Shown piece after piece: positions 7,548-15,864 of a stretch of 31,434 nucleotides of DNA; the stretch's first letter is position 1; every line of letters starts with the position of its first letter. The notes under the pieces were generated by a model, which worked only from the letters and a program-made list of their open reading frames with translations, did no database searches and had not been told where the DNA came from. Origin of the DNA: JAYZVT01 sp050248375 (GTDB lineage: Bacteria; Pseudomonadota; Alphaproteobacteria; Rhizobiales; Methyloligellaceae); assembly GCA_050248375.1 (NCBI GenBank), contig JBFWSL010000006.1:1-31434 (forward strand). The letters run 5' to 3'. A program made the position numbers and the translations under genes.

Positions 7548-8393
7548 TCAATTCGCCGGGTGCAGCGCGCGCTCTCCGGCCAGGTTGCTCATGTGGCCGA
7601 GGTCGGTAGAGATATCCTGCGCCGCCTTCTTCACCAGTTCTGTGCAGCGGGCGACCAGCGCTTCGTCCATGCGGAACGCCGGAATGGCAACCCCGCACGA
7701 AGCCACCACCGCTCCTTCGTGATTCATGATCGGCGCGGCGATGCCACCCATCTCGGGATGGTTTTCTCCCAGGGTGACGGCAACCCCGGAGCGGGCCACG
7801 TCGTCCAGCCTGGCGCGCAGGGTGGCCGCGTCGGTCACGGTCAGCGGTGTGAGCTTTTCCTTCGGCGCCGCGAGAACCTTGTCCCTCATGACGGGATGGA
7901 ATGCCAGCAACGCCCTGCCCGTGGCGGTACACCATGAAGGAGAGATACGGCCGACCTGGGTTTGAACCCGGATCGAGCGCGGGCTCTCGACCTTGGACAG
8001 ATAGACGACGCCTCCGCTCGGATCGAGCGCGGCCAGGTGAACCGTCTCATCGGCCGCACGGGAAAGCTTTTCCAGATGGGGACGAGCAATCTGCAGGAAG
8101 TCGAGATCGGACAGCGCGGACATGCCGATGCGCCACATCTTAAGTGTAAGCTGATACTTCCCTGGAGCCTTCTGCTCGAGCACGCCGGCTTCCACCAAAG
8201 TGGCGAGGATGCGGTGAAGGGAGCTCTTTGGCCGTCCCGTCTCGCGCCCGAGCTCGGCAATCGTCAGTGGCTTCCAGCGGCGTCCAAAGACCTCCAGTAT
8301 TTCGAACGTCTTCAGGACAGAGCCCATGACGCCAACCTGCCGCTGCCTGTTCTGGGCAGCCGGTTTCCCGCGGGTCGCGTTTCCTGTTTGCAT
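7548..8393 (-). CDS. IclR-family transcriptional regulator (second of two)
   Basis: A 281-residue IclR protein. Winged helix-turn-helix with LTIAELGRETGRPKSSLHRILATL (about residues 42-65), preceded by a basic N-terminal tail, then an effector domain with WCTATGRALLAF and VTLGENHPEMGGIAAPI. GAGGA a few bases before ATG 8393 supports the start. It lies 121 bases beyond the enoyl-CoA hydratase gene on the same strand. A stable hairpin in that gap suggests separate transcription, though read-through from the long operon is possible. It is the other candidate regulator of the palindromic sites. An effector drawn from the pathway (an aromatic, di- or hydroxy-acid) is typical of the family but unknown here. 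Confidence 0.92.
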   Translation of the reverse strand: MQTGNATRGKPAAQNRQRQVGVMGSVLKTFEILEVFGRRWKPLTIAELGRETGRPKSSLHRILATLVEAGVLEQKAPGKYQLTLKMWRIGMSALSDLDFLQIARPHLEKLSRAADETVHLAALDPSGGVVYLSKVESPRSIRVQTQVGRISPSWCTATGRALLAFHPVMRDKVLAAPKEKLTPLTVTDAATLRARLDDVARSGVAVTLGENHPEMGGIAAPIMNHEGAVVASCGVAIPAFRMDEALVARCTELVKKAAQDISTDLGHMSNLAGERALHPAN

Positions 8394-8481
8394 GAGTCCT
8401 CAGAGTTCCAAGAACCGAGTCGCTGACAGCCCTTTATTACCACGGCCCGGCGCCGACGCCCGCACTTTCCCGCCAGACGGA

Positions 8482-8501
8482 GCCATGCGGTGACGCATGG
8501 C
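8482..8501 (-). terminator. Hairpin after the sdhA-to-hydratase operon
   Basis: A perfect 8-base inverted repeat (GCCATGCG / CGCATGGC) with a 4-base loop begins 14 bases past the hydratase stop codon, in the gap before the second IclR gene. No T-run follows on the minus strand, so it may stabilise the mRNA end or act with Rho and need not be an intrinsic terminator. Confidence 0.4.
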
Positions 8502-8514
8502 CGCCCGCATGCCG

Positions 8515-9297
8515 CTACTGGCGGAACCTGGCTTTCCGCTTGGCAAGGAAAGCCTCCACGCCCTCGTCCCTCTCGCCGCTGGCTATGCACAGCGCGAACA
8601 GCTTGTTTTCATAGTCGAGACCGCTGGCAAGGTCCATGTCGGGGCTGCGCAGCACCGCGTCGCGCGCGGCCATCAGGGAGACGGGCCCCTTGGATTGCCA
8701 CTTGCGGGCGATCTCGAAGGCGGCGTCGCGCAACTCCCCGGGCGCATATATGGCGCTGACCAGCCCGAGCCGTTGCGCCTCCTCCGCGGAAATCTGCTCG
8801 CCCAGCAGCGCCATGTCCATCGCCCGGCCAAGTCCGATCATGCGGGCAAGGCGCTGCGTTCCTCCACTTCCTGGTATGACGCCGAGGTTGATCTCGGGCA
8901 ATCCGAACCTGGCGTTCCGGGAGGCTATGCGCATCGTGCAGGCGAGCGACATTTCCAGGCCGGCGCCCAGGCAATAGCCGTTGATGCAGGCCAGGGTCGG
9001 AAGACGCATGCGCTCCAGGAGGAACGGCAGTTCGCGGCGAAGCTGTGCCGCAGTGGAAAGCTCTCCCCGCACGGTGCGCGTCTTCACCTCGTTGATATCG
9101 GCCCCGGCGGAGAAGGCTTTGTCGCCCTCGCCGGTGAGAATGACGCAGTCGGCCGTTTCCTCGGCCTCGAGCTTGCGCAGGGCGGAGATCATCTCGGTCC
9201 GGATTTCCAGGCTCATGGCATTGAGCTTGTCCGGATGATTGATCGTCAGCAGCGCGATACGGTCCTCGATCTCGAGCCGGATGCGGGAATAGGCCAT
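8515..9297 (-). CDS. Enoyl-CoA hydratase/isomerase (crotonase family)
   Basis: A 260-residue crotonase. The oxyanion-hole segment AFSAGADINEV is at residues 61-71. Both glutamates used by true hydratases are present: E115 in GAGLEMSLA and E135 in FGLPEINLGVIPGSGG. Water addition to, or removal from, a 2-enoyl-CoA is therefore likely; the acyl group is not indicated. ATG 9297 follows a CAGGGGG ribosome site; GTG 9303, overlapping the upstream stop, is an alternative. It is the last gene of the minus-strand operon that also encodes the acyl-CoA ligase, which probably makes its CoA ester. Confidence 0.92.
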   Translation of the reverse strand: MAYSRIRLEIEDRIALLTINHPDKLNAMSLEIRTEMISALRKLEAEETADCVILTGEGDKAFSAGADINEVKTRTVRGELSTAAQLRRELPFLLERMRLPTLACINGYCLGAGLEMSLACTMRIASRNARFGLPEINLGVIPGSGGTQRLARMIGLGRAMDMALLGEQISAEEAQRLGLVSAIYAPGELRDAAFEIARKWQSKGPVSLMAARDAVLRSPDMDLASGLDYENKLFALCIASGERDEGVEAFLAKRKARFRQ

Positions 9298-9299
9298 GG

Positions 9300-10763
9300 T
9301 CACCCCCTGTTCGGGCTGATGAACACGGCCTTGAGCTGGGTGTAATTCTCAAGGCCCGACTGCCCCAGTTCGCGTCCGTAGCCGCTCTGCTTGTAGCCGC
9401 CATAGGGAGCCGAAGGCGTCAGATAGGCATAGGTGTTCACCCAGACGGTTCCGGACTCGAGCCTGCTCGCGAAGTTGTGGGCCCGGGCCAGGTCGTTTGT
9501 GTGGACACCCGCGGCGAGGCCGTACTTCGTCCCGTTGGCGAGGGCCAGCGCTTCCTCTTCGTCCTTGAAGCGGAAGATGGAGACGACGGGACCGAAGATT
9601 TCCTCCTGGGCGATTTCCGCGCCCGGATCGACATCGGTAAAGACCGTTGGCTCGATATAGTAGCCGTGATTTGGGCTGGCCGGCGCCTTGCCGCCGGTAA
9701 CCAGCTTCGCGCCGGAGGATTTTCCCCGTTCAATAAAGCCCATGACGCGTTCGCGCTGCCGTTCGGCGACGAGGGGCCCGAGCTGGGTCTTCTCGCTTTG
9801 CGGATCTCCGATCCGCATGGTCTTCACATAGGAGGACATGCGTTCCACGAACTCGTCGTGAATCCTGTCCTGTACCAGGATGCGCGAGCCGGCGATGCAC
9901 ATCTGGCCCGCGTTGTGAAAAATCCCGAGCACGCCGCGCTTCAGCGCGCCGTCGAGATCCACGTCATCGAAGAAGATGTTCGCGGATTTGCCGCCGAGTT
10001 CGAGCACCACCGGCTTGTGCGTCTCGCTGGCGTTGATCACGATCTCCCGGCCGGTGGCCGTGCTGCCGGTGAAGGCGATTTTCCTGATGCGGGGATGAAC
10101 GGTGATGGCCTTCCCGACCACCGGCCCCATGCCGGTCACCACGTTGACCACTCCTTCCGGGATGCCGACTTCGGCGACGAGTTCCATGAGCTTCAGGAGC
10201 GTGAGAGGCGTGTAGGGCGCCGGCTTGATGACGATGGCATTGCCCGCGGCGAGGGCCGGGGCGATCTTCCAGCTCGCCATCATGATGGGGTAGTTCCAGG
10301 GAATGATCTGGCCGACGACCCCGTAGGGTTCGCGCCGCACGTAGTTATGCATTGCCGGGCTGGTGTCGACGGTGATGCCCTCGGACTTCGTGGCAAGGCC
10401 GGCGTAATAGTCGAAGGTCTCGATGGAATTGGGTATGTCGAAGCCGCGGACGTGGCGGATCGGCTTGCCCTGGTTGAGACATTCGAGCTGGGCAAAGTCC
10501 TCGAAATTCGCTTCCAGCGCCCGGGCCAGGTCGGACAGCAGGCGGCCGCGCTTGTAGGCGGGCAGATGTTGCCAGGCCTCGAAGCCTTTCTCGGCCGCGC
10601 TGACCGCACGGTCCACGTCCTCGGGCGTGCCTTCGGCCACTTCGGCGATCGCCTCTTCGGTGGCGGGGTTGTGAACCTTGAAATATTTCCCGCTCGAGGA
10701 CGGCGTGAACTTGCCGCCGATGAACATGTCGTAGCGGGACTTGGTCTCGGATTTCTTACCCAT
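9300..10763 (-). CDS. NAD(P)-dependent aldehyde dehydrogenase
   Basis: A 487-residue non-acylating aldehyde dehydrogenase of the broad betaine/aminobutyraldehyde group. Catalytic residues are visible: N157 in PWNYP, K180 in VIKP, E255 in LELGGKS and C289 in NAGQMCIAGSRI. FTGSTATGRE (231-240) is the nucleotide-fold loop. It oxidises an aldehyde to the acid. ATG 10763 lies 11 bases after the CoA ligase stop. The frame is open further upstream but that part shadows the ligase. The aldehyde is unknown; in this operon it could be a fragment released after CoA-dependent cleavage, or a semialdehyde. Confidence 0.93.
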   Translation of the reverse strand: MGKKSETKSRYDMFIGGKFTPSSSGKYFKVHNPATEEAIAEVAEGTPEDVDRAVSAAEKGFEAWQHLPAYKRGRLLSDLARALEANFEDFAQLECLNQGKPIRHVRGFDIPNSIETFDYYAGLATKSEGITVDTSPAMHNYVRREPYGVVGQIIPWNYPIMMASWKIAPALAAGNAIVIKPAPYTPLTLLKLMELVAEVGIPEGVVNVVTGMGPVVGKAITVHPRIRKIAFTGSTATGREIVINASETHKPVVLELGGKSANIFFDDVDLDGALKRGVLGIFHNAGQMCIAGSRILVQDRIHDEFVERMSSYVKTMRIGDPQSEKTQLGPLVAERQRERVMGFIERGKSSGAKLVTGGKAPASPNHGYYIEPTVFTDVDPGAEIAQEEIFGPVVSIFRFKDEEEALALANGTKYGLAAGVHTNDLARAHNFASRLESGTVWVNTYAYLTPSAPYGGYKQSGYGRELGQSGLENYTQLKAVFISPNRG

Positions 10764-10774
10764 CTGGCGTTCCT

Positions 10775-12319
10775 TTACTGGCCCAGCCGTTTTGCCAACT
10801 CGGCCTTTATGGTCTTGCCGCCCGCATTCTTCGGGATGGCATCGAGGATTTCCAGCCGACGCGGCTTCTTGTAGTCCGCCAGCGTATCGGCGCAGAACTG
10901 CTGCAGTGCCTCCAGTCCGATCTCCTGCCCGGCGCGCGGAACGACGAAGGCAACGACCCGCTGGCCCCACTTCGGGTCGGGTTCGCCAAGCACCGCGCAA
11001 TCGAGCACCGCGGGATGACCCATGAGCAGGTTTTCGATCTCTGCGGGATAGATGTTCACTCCTCCCGATATGATCATGTCTCCCTTGCGCCCGGCGAGCG
11101 TCAGGAACCCTTCGTCGTCGAGCGCGCCGAGATCGCCGGTACGGAACCATCCGTCGCTGATCGCCGCGCCGGTCGCCTCGGGATTGTCGAGGTAGCAGGT
11201 CATCAAAGAGGGATTGCGGCACCACACTTCTCCGCATTTCCCCGGCGGCAGGAGGGCGCCGTTCTCATCCGCAATCCTGATCTCGACATTTGGAAAGGGC
11301 TGGCCGACGCTCATCGGTTTGCGGAGCTGTTCTTCCGGTTTCAGGACCGACATCGAATTGGACTCGGTCGAGCCGTAGTAGTCATAGAGCCGGTCCGTGA
11401 TGCGGGTCAGGACCTGCTGCTTCGTGGACAACTGCAGGGGCGAACCGCAGGTCACCAGGCGCTTCAGGCTCGACAGGTCGTAGCTTCGGGAGGAGCGGCG
11501 CTGCGCTTCCAGGGTCATGACCAGCATGGTCGGCACGACCAGGCTGGACGTGATGCGCGCCCGCTCCAGCAGATCGAGATAGGCCTCTGGCGTGAATTCG
11601 CGCAGGATATGAACGGTGCCGCCGACATAAAGATGCATCAGGGTAAAGGTCAGCCCGGCGGAATGAACCATCGGCATCACGCCGGCATACGCGTCAGTCT
11701 CGCTGAGGCTGTACAGGATGCAGGCGTTGAGCACCCAGATCATCCGGGCCTTATGAGTTGCCAGGGCGCCTTTCGGGACTCCCGTGGTGCCGGAAGTGAA
11801 CATGAGGCTGAAGAAGTCGGTCTCCGAGACGGAGCCGGGCTCTTCCGGCCTGCGAGCGAGAAGGTCCTGCCAAGGCACGGCTGTGCCGAGCGGGTCGTCT
11901 CCGCAGCACACGATCCGTGCATCGTGGCATCCCGCGGCCAGGGCCTCCCGCAGCATGGCGATCCGCTCGGGTCCGACAAACACCACAGAAGGCCGCGCCT
12001 GCGCCAGTATGGGTTTCAGTTCACCGGCCTTGAAGCGCGGGTTCAACGGCGAGAAAACCGCGCCGGCGCGCGCAACCGCGAGCACCGTGACGACATATTC
12101 GATGCAGTTGGGAAGATATGCGCTGACCACCTGGCCCTTGCGCACGCCCATGTCACGCAATGACGTGGCCACCGCGTCCACCGCACCCGTCATCTGCACG
12201 TATGTGAGGCGGACCTCGCCATCGTCCAGCGCGATCCTGTCGCTGCGGGTGCGCGCGGCATGGCGCCCAACGGCATCGACCGTCAGATCGGAAAGGCCCC
12301 CAAAACGGACTCGTTCCAA
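10775..12319 (-). CDS. Acyl-CoA ligase (AMP-forming, ANL superfamily)
   Basis: A 514-residue adenylate-forming enzyme. The P-loop is SLMFTSGTTGVPKGAL, followed by YYGSTES, SDGWFRTGDLGALDDEGFLTLAGRKGD and, near the end, AIPKNAGGKTIKAEL with the catalytic lysine. It activates a carboxylic acid to its CoA thioester with ATP. The first codon is TTG at 12319, supported by AGGAGAAG 6 bases upstream and by the family N-terminus; no ATG fits better. It follows the iron-sulfur subunit gene by 12 bases. Substrate acid unknown; context suggests an intermediate of the island's pathway. Confidence 0.92.
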   Translation of the reverse strand: MERVRFGGLSDLTVDAVGRHAARTRSDRIALDDGEVRLTYVQMTGAVDAVATSLRDMGVRKGQVVSAYLPNCIEYVVTVLAVARAGAVFSPLNPRFKAGELKPILAQARPSVVFVGPERIAMLREALAAGCHDARIVCCGDDPLGTAVPWQDLLARRPEEPGSVSETDFFSLMFTSGTTGVPKGALATHKARMIWVLNACILYSLSETDAYAGVMPMVHSAGLTFTLMHLYVGGTVHILREFTPEAYLDLLERARITSSLVVPTMLVMTLEAQRRSSRSYDLSSLKRLVTCGSPLQLSTKQQVLTRITDRLYDYYGSTESNSMSVLKPEEQLRKPMSVGQPFPNVEIRIADENGALLPPGKCGEVWCRNPSLMTCYLDNPEATGAAISDGWFRTGDLGALDDEGFLTLAGRKGDMIISGGVNIYPAEIENLLMGHPAVLDCAVLGEPDPKWGQRVVAFVVPRAGQEIGLEALQQFCADTLADYKKPRRLEILDAIPKNAGGKTIKAELAKRLGQ

Positions 12320-12331
12320 GGCGCTCTTCTC

Positions 12332-13048
12332 CTATGCCTGGCGCGAAACCAGGCCCTTGAGCCGCTGCATGCCCGTTTTCAGCGGCACATCCACGGGGCA
12401 GACGACGCTGCAGTTGCCCAGCGTGTGGCAGCGCAGGACGCCGTCCACGGACGCGGCCTGCTTGAGGCGCTCCGGCCCGCGCGCATCGCGCTCGTCGAGG
12501 GAGAGCATGAGTACGCGGTTCAGGGCGGCGGGGCCGATATAGCCGGGATGGGTTCGCGTCCATTCGCAGGCCGAGAAGCAGGCGCCACAGGTGATGCAGC
12601 CATTCTGCGCTTCGATCGTCGCCCGCTTGCGTTCGCCGGGCGGCATGGTGCGAATCTCGCGCAGGTCCGGTTCATTGGGAATGAGCGCGGCGTGAGACCG
12701 CTTCATTGCATCGAAGAAAGGCGTCATGTCCGGCACGAGATCGCGCTTCACCGGCAGCGACCGCAGGGGCGCGACGCGAATGTCGGTGCCCAGGGTGGCG
12801 ACCCCGACCTGGCAGGCGAGCCGCTCGCGTCCGTTGACCACAACCGCGCAGGACCCGCACATGCCGACCCGGCAGGAAAAGCGGAAGCCGAGACTGGGGT
12901 CCTGATGCTGGCGGATATTCAGCAGGGCATCGAGGAGACGCGCTTTCGGGTTGCTCAATGATACGGCGTAGGTGGTCTCCGCATGGCCGTTGCGGGGCGT
13001 GCGCTGCACGGTGATGCGATAGGTTTTTGCGGATGTCTTGTCGGTCAT
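12332..13048 (-). CDS. sdhB: Succinate dehydrogenase/fumarate reductase-like iron-sulfur subunit
   Basis: A 238-residue SdhB/FrdB homologue that carries electrons from the flavoprotein to quinone. All three clusters are supported: [2Fe-2S] cysteines C59, C64, C67 and C79, then the [4Fe-4S]/[3Fe-4S] set C151, C154, C157, C161 and C207, C213, C217. The proline usual after C161 is glutamate. ATG 13048 is preceded by GGGAAAG at good distance; an in-frame ATG at 13057 is too close to that site. The gene comes last of the four complex subunits and just before the CoA ligase, an order unlike the common sdhCDAB. Confidence 0.93.
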   Translation of the reverse strand: MTDKTSAKTYRITVQRTPRNGHAETTYAVSLSNPKARLLDALLNIRQHQDPSLGFRFSCRVGMCGSCAVVVNGRERLACQVGVATLGTDIRVAPLRSLPVKRDLVPDMTPFFDAMKRSHAALIPNEPDLREIRTMPPGERKRATIEAQNGCITCGACFSACEWTRTHPGYIGPAALNRVLMLSLDERDARGPERLKQAASVDGVLRCHTLGNCSVVCPVDVPLKTGMQRLKGLVSRQA

Positions 13049-13076
13049 GATGTGCATCTTTCCCGGCGGGGCCGGC

Positions 13077-13424
13077 TCACAAGAAATAGATCAGCGCTGC
13101 GACCGCGTAGACGACCGTCAGGAGGAAGGCGAGGACAAGGGCCGTGGTGATTGCGCGGATGCTGCCTGGCGCGCTCGTATAGTCGAGGGCGATGCTGCGG
13201 AGGCCCGTGAAGGCATGCACGGCGACAGCGGCGAGCAACAGCAGATCGACCACGATGAAGAGAGCGAACTGGAGCTTGTCCGACACGGTGTCGAAGGAGA
13301 TGGCGTCCATGCCGACGTAAAAATACTGATAGGCGACATGGAAGACGAGCAGCGGCGCGAGAAGCAGCGCGCTGCGGCGTTGCCAGCGCCAGAGGGTCAG
13401 GCTGATACGGCCGTCGGTGGACAT
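13077..13424 (-). CDS. Succinate dehydrogenase-like membrane anchor (SdhD-like)
   Basis: A small membrane protein (115 residues) with three hydrophobic helices: SALLLAPLLVFHVAYQYFYV, FALFIVVDLLLLAAVAVHAFTGL and ITTALVLAFLLTVVYAVAALIYF. The H-A-F-T-G-L-R-S-I-A-L-D-Y segment resembles the haem/quinone-site helix of SdhD. With the SdhC-like partner upstream it should anchor the complex and hold haem b and quinone. ATG 13424 follows a GACAGGGAG site. Sequence conservation in this family is low, so the call leans on size, topology and position between SdhC- and SdhB-like genes. Confidence 0.82.
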   Translation of the reverse strand: MSTDGRISLTLWRWQRRSALLLAPLLVFHVAYQYFYVGMDAISFDTVSDKLQFALFIVVDLLLLAAVAVHAFTGLRSIALDYTSAPGSIRAITTALVLAFLLTVVYAVAALIYFL

Positions 13425-13437
13425 CTGCGGCTCCCTG

Positions 13438-13782
13438 TCAGGCCATGAAGGCGGCAACACCGGCCATGCCCCAAAGGCCAAGCCAGGCGGCGACGGTCAG
13501 GCGGGCCAGCGCCGGCGCGCTTTCCAGATAGAGGCCACGCTCGTGCGCCATCAGCCTCAGGCCGTTCGCCATGTGGAAGATCAGGCCGCCGAGCAGCGCC
13601 ATGTCCAGCATGAGAAACTTGGGAGAGGCGAGCGCCGTCATTACGTCGTTGAACATCTGCGGGCCGCCGAGCATGGCGGTGGATACGGTCCATATGTGGA
13701 GGATGAGATAGACGAAGAGGCCGATGCCGGTGATGCGGTGGAGCAGGAACAGAACGTTGTCGATCGAGTAAATGCGCCACAT
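13438..13782 (-). CDS. Succinate dehydrogenase cytochrome b556-like anchor (SdhC-like)
   Basis: A 114-residue three-helix protein. The N-terminal VLFLLHRITGIGLFVYLILH matches the LHR(I/V)SG quinone-site signature of SdhC, and IFHMANGLRLMAHERG matches the haem-ligand helix. The start ATG 13782 lies 4 bases after the flavoprotein stop, so the two genes are probably translationally coupled. It pairs with the SdhD-like protein to fix the complex in the cytoplasmic membrane. Confidence 0.87.
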   Translation of the reverse strand: MWRIYSIDNVLFLLHRITGIGLFVYLILHIWTVSTAMLGGPQMFNDVMTALASPKFLMLDMALLGGLIFHMANGLRLMAHERGLYLESAPALARLTVAAWLGLWGMAGVAAFMA

Positions 13783-13786
13783 GGCG

Positions 13787-15541
13787 TCAGGCCTCCGTCC
13801 GCGATTCCATCGTCGGCTGCTGCTGCTGTTTGGGAATGACGGTTTCGCCGGCAAGATCGCTGGCCTTGCGGCGGGTAAACGCAACCGGGACGGACCTGGA
13901 CGTGATGCCGCCCTTTCCGTTGCGTCGCAGGACGATGTTGTAGAGGCCCTTGTCGCTGGTCGCCTCGAAGTCCGACCTGTAGTGGCTGCCGCGGGATTCC
14001 TTTCGCAATTCGGAAGAAACGCGGATCAGGTCTGCGACAGCGAGCAGGTTCTCCACGTCCAGGCGCTCGGTGAAAGCAACGTTGCCTGCGGCGTCCCCGG
14101 GAACCGGCAGGTCCTCGATGCCGCCCCGCACCTCCTCGAGGATCGAATTTGCCCGCTCAAGCGACTCCTTGCTCCGGATGATGCCGAGGTTCTCCCAGGC
14201 GCATGTGCGCACGCGGGCGCGCATGGCGAAGGGATCTCCCCCGCCCTTGCGTGCCTCCCCATAGCGCTGAAGCAGGCCGTGGAGCTGATCCTCGTCGAAC
14301 TTGCGCGCCTGAGTGTTCGCCGCATGCTCGGCAAGCGTGTGGCCTGCGAGGCCGCCGAAGACCATCGACTCCGCCACTCCATTGCCGCCGAGCCGATTGG
14401 CGCCGTGGACACCGCCGGCGTCTTCGCCCGCGGCGTACAGGCCATCGAGGTTCGTGTGACACCGCGTGTCGATGAGAGCGCCGCCCATCTGGAAATGCGC
14501 CGTCGGCGTCACCTGGATGAGATCCTTCGCCATGTCGTAGCCGAAGGACATGCAGCGTTTGTACATGCCGGGTGAGGACTTCATCAGGAAGTCCCGGCCG
14601 AGATGGCGCACATCGAGATATACGCCCTCTTCGTCGGTGCCGCGGCCCGCCATGATCTCCATGAAGCTCGATCTGGAGACGCGGTCGCGGGTGGACCGCT
14701 CCATCTTTGCCGGGTCGTAGCGCTGCATGAAGCGTTCATGGTTCGCGTTGAGCAGATGCCCCCCGGCGCCACGCAACCCTTCCTCCAGCACCGTGCCGGT
14801 GGTGACGGAAGCGCCTGCGATAAGGCCGGTGGGGTGGAACTGCATCATCTCCATGTCGACGAAGCTGGCGCCGGCGCGAAAGGCCATGGCCATGCCGTCG
14901 CCGCTCTTGTCGAGCGATGCGGCCGTCACCTTGTAGAGAGGAGCGGCTCCGCCGGTGGCCAGCAGCGTCGCGCGCGCGCTCATGGCAATGAATTCGCCGG
15001 TATGGGTGTCGAGGAGGAGGGCGCCTGCAATCGACTTGCCGTTGGCGTCACGGATCAGGTCGAGGCCGCGCACCTCGTTCATCACGTCAATGTCGCGCAC
15101 GAGCACCTGTTCCGACAGGCGGCTCATGAGTTCGATGCCGGTGAGGTCTCCGCGATGCACGGTCCTGTTGAAGGACTGCCCCGCCAGTGCCCGCTGGTGG
15201 ATGCTGCCGTCGGTATTGCGGTCGAAGTAGCAGCCGTAGCGGTTCTCGAGCTCGTAGATTCGCTCCGGCGCCTCGGTCACAAGGATCCAGGCCAGCTCCT
15301 GATTGTTGACCATGCTCCCGCCGCGCAGGGTGTCGTCATAGTGCTTGTCGAAGGAGTCTTCTGCGTGAAGCACCACGTTGTAGCCGCCCTGGACCATCCG
15401 GGTGCAGCCGCTCTTGCCGAATACCCCCTTGGAGGCGACCACGATCTTGAGGGAAGGGTCGCGATCATGGGCCCGCAAGGCCGCATAAAGGGCTGCGCCG
15501 CCCCCCCCAATGATCAGAATATCGCAATTCCGCCGTTCCAT
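13787..15541 (-). CDS. Flavoprotein subunit of an atypical succinate dehydrogenase/fumarate reductase-like enzyme
   Basis: A 584-residue homologue of SdhA/FrdA. The FAD fold opens with CDILIIGGGGAALYAAL. The dicarboxylate-site residues are kept: H236 in QFHPTGL, R257 in LRGAGG, H349 in PTAHFQMGG and R383 in HGANRLGGN. Two features are odd: the position of the FAD-linking histidine (SHT-V-x2-EGG in FrdA) is cysteine, C46 in KSGCTRMVQGG, and the RGEGG after the catalytic arginine is RGAGG. The flavin may thus be non-covalent, and the substrate may be a substituted succinate; both are inference. ATG 15541 starts nearest the family N-terminus; ATG 15553 (inside the operator) and TTG 15565 are alternatives. 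It heads the seven-gene minus operon. Confidence 0.88.
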   Translation of the reverse strand: MERRNCDILIIGGGGAALYAALRAHDRDPSLKIVVASKGVFGKSGCTRMVQGGYNVVLHAEDSFDKHYDDTLRGGSMVNNQELAWILVTEAPERIYELENRYGCYFDRNTDGSIHQRALAGQSFNRTVHRGDLTGIELMSRLSEQVLVRDIDVMNEVRGLDLIRDANGKSIAGALLLDTHTGEFIAMSARATLLATGGAAPLYKVTAASLDKSGDGMAMAFRAGASFVDMEMMQFHPTGLIAGASVTTGTVLEEGLRGAGGHLLNANHERFMQRYDPAKMERSTRDRVSRSSFMEIMAGRGTDEEGVYLDVRHLGRDFLMKSSPGMYKRCMSFGYDMAKDLIQVTPTAHFQMGGALIDTRCHTNLDGLYAAGEDAGGVHGANRLGGNGVAESMVFGGLAGHTLAEHAANTQARKFDEDQLHGLLQRYGEARKGGGDPFAMRARVRTCAWENLGIIRSKESLERANSILEEVRGGIEDLPVPGDAAGNVAFTERLDVENLLAVADLIRVSSELRKESRGSHYRSDFEATSDKGLYNIVLRRNGKGGITSRSVPVAFTRRKASDLAGETVIPKQQQQPTMESRTEA

Positions 15542-15546
15542 CAGAC

Positions 15547-15563
15547 GTTCCATAATACGGTAC
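15547..15563. promoter_or_regulatory. Operator copy 3, at the start of the flavoprotein gene
   Basis: GTTCCATAATACGGTAC matches 16 of 17 consensus positions. On the minus strand it follows an AT-rich TAATAT that could be a -10 element and ends 6 bases before the ATG at 15541. It lies exactly 85 bases from copy 4, the same spacing as copies 1 and 2. Confidence 0.75.
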
Positions 15564-15631
15564 AATATTATCTCTATGGCTCACGCTACCTATTTTCTCC
15601 CAATATTGCAAGGCAAAGAGGCAGTTATAAA

Positions 15632-15648
15632 ATTCCGTATTGCAGAAC
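15632..15648. promoter_or_regulatory. Operator copy 4, distal site in the sdhA/glmE-like divergent region
   Basis: ATTCCGTATTGCAGAAC matches 14 of 17 consensus positions. It lies in the 323-base region between the divergent flavoprotein and mutase genes, 85 bases from copy 3 and 195 from copy 5. The rest of this region is AT-rich promoter DNA with no convincing gene; it includes an imperfect repeat of GGCCAAAA near 15684 and 15705. Confidence 0.68.
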
Positions 15649-15797
15649 ATGGGTTGCAAATTTGTCGCGGTCGCTCGGGTAAGGGCCAAAAAAGGCGCAA
15701 TTTCCGGCCAAAATCGCAATCCGCACCGCGCGGAAATCAGTGTCCTGCGATGTGGAACAGATTATACCGCTTATATGCCTTTACTAACGGGGATTTC

Positions 15798-15826
15798 TTG
15801 GGCAATATCTCTCTAGAAAATATATT
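15798..15826 (+). promoter_or_regulatory. Sigma70-like promoter of the mutase operon
   Basis: TTGGGC (15798-15803) and TATATT (15821-15826) are separated by 17 bases, a good match to -35/-10 spacing. Operator copy 5 begins at the next base, so it would cover the transcription start, an arrangement typical of repression. Confidence 0.55.
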
Positions 15827-15843
15827 GTTCCATAATACGGAAC
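15827..15843. promoter_or_regulatory. Operator copy 5, perfect consensus palindrome before the mutase gene
   Basis: GTTCCATAATACGGAAC fits all 17 positions of GTTCCRTAWTAYGGAAC. It sits directly downstream of the -10 box and 21 bases before the mutase start codon. Confidence 0.8.
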
Positions 15844-15864
15844 ATAAAGGGAAGGAAAACCGTT

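Noticed and set aside
8405..8415. GTTCC-A-AGAAC near the second IclR gene as an autoregulatory operator
   Set aside because: The half sites resemble the island motif but their spacing is 1 base in place of 7, so it does not fit the consensus.
15684..15721. Imperfect GGCCAAAA...CGCAAT repeats in the divergent region as a regulatory array
   Set aside because: Only two imperfect units are present, with no counterpart at the other island promoters.
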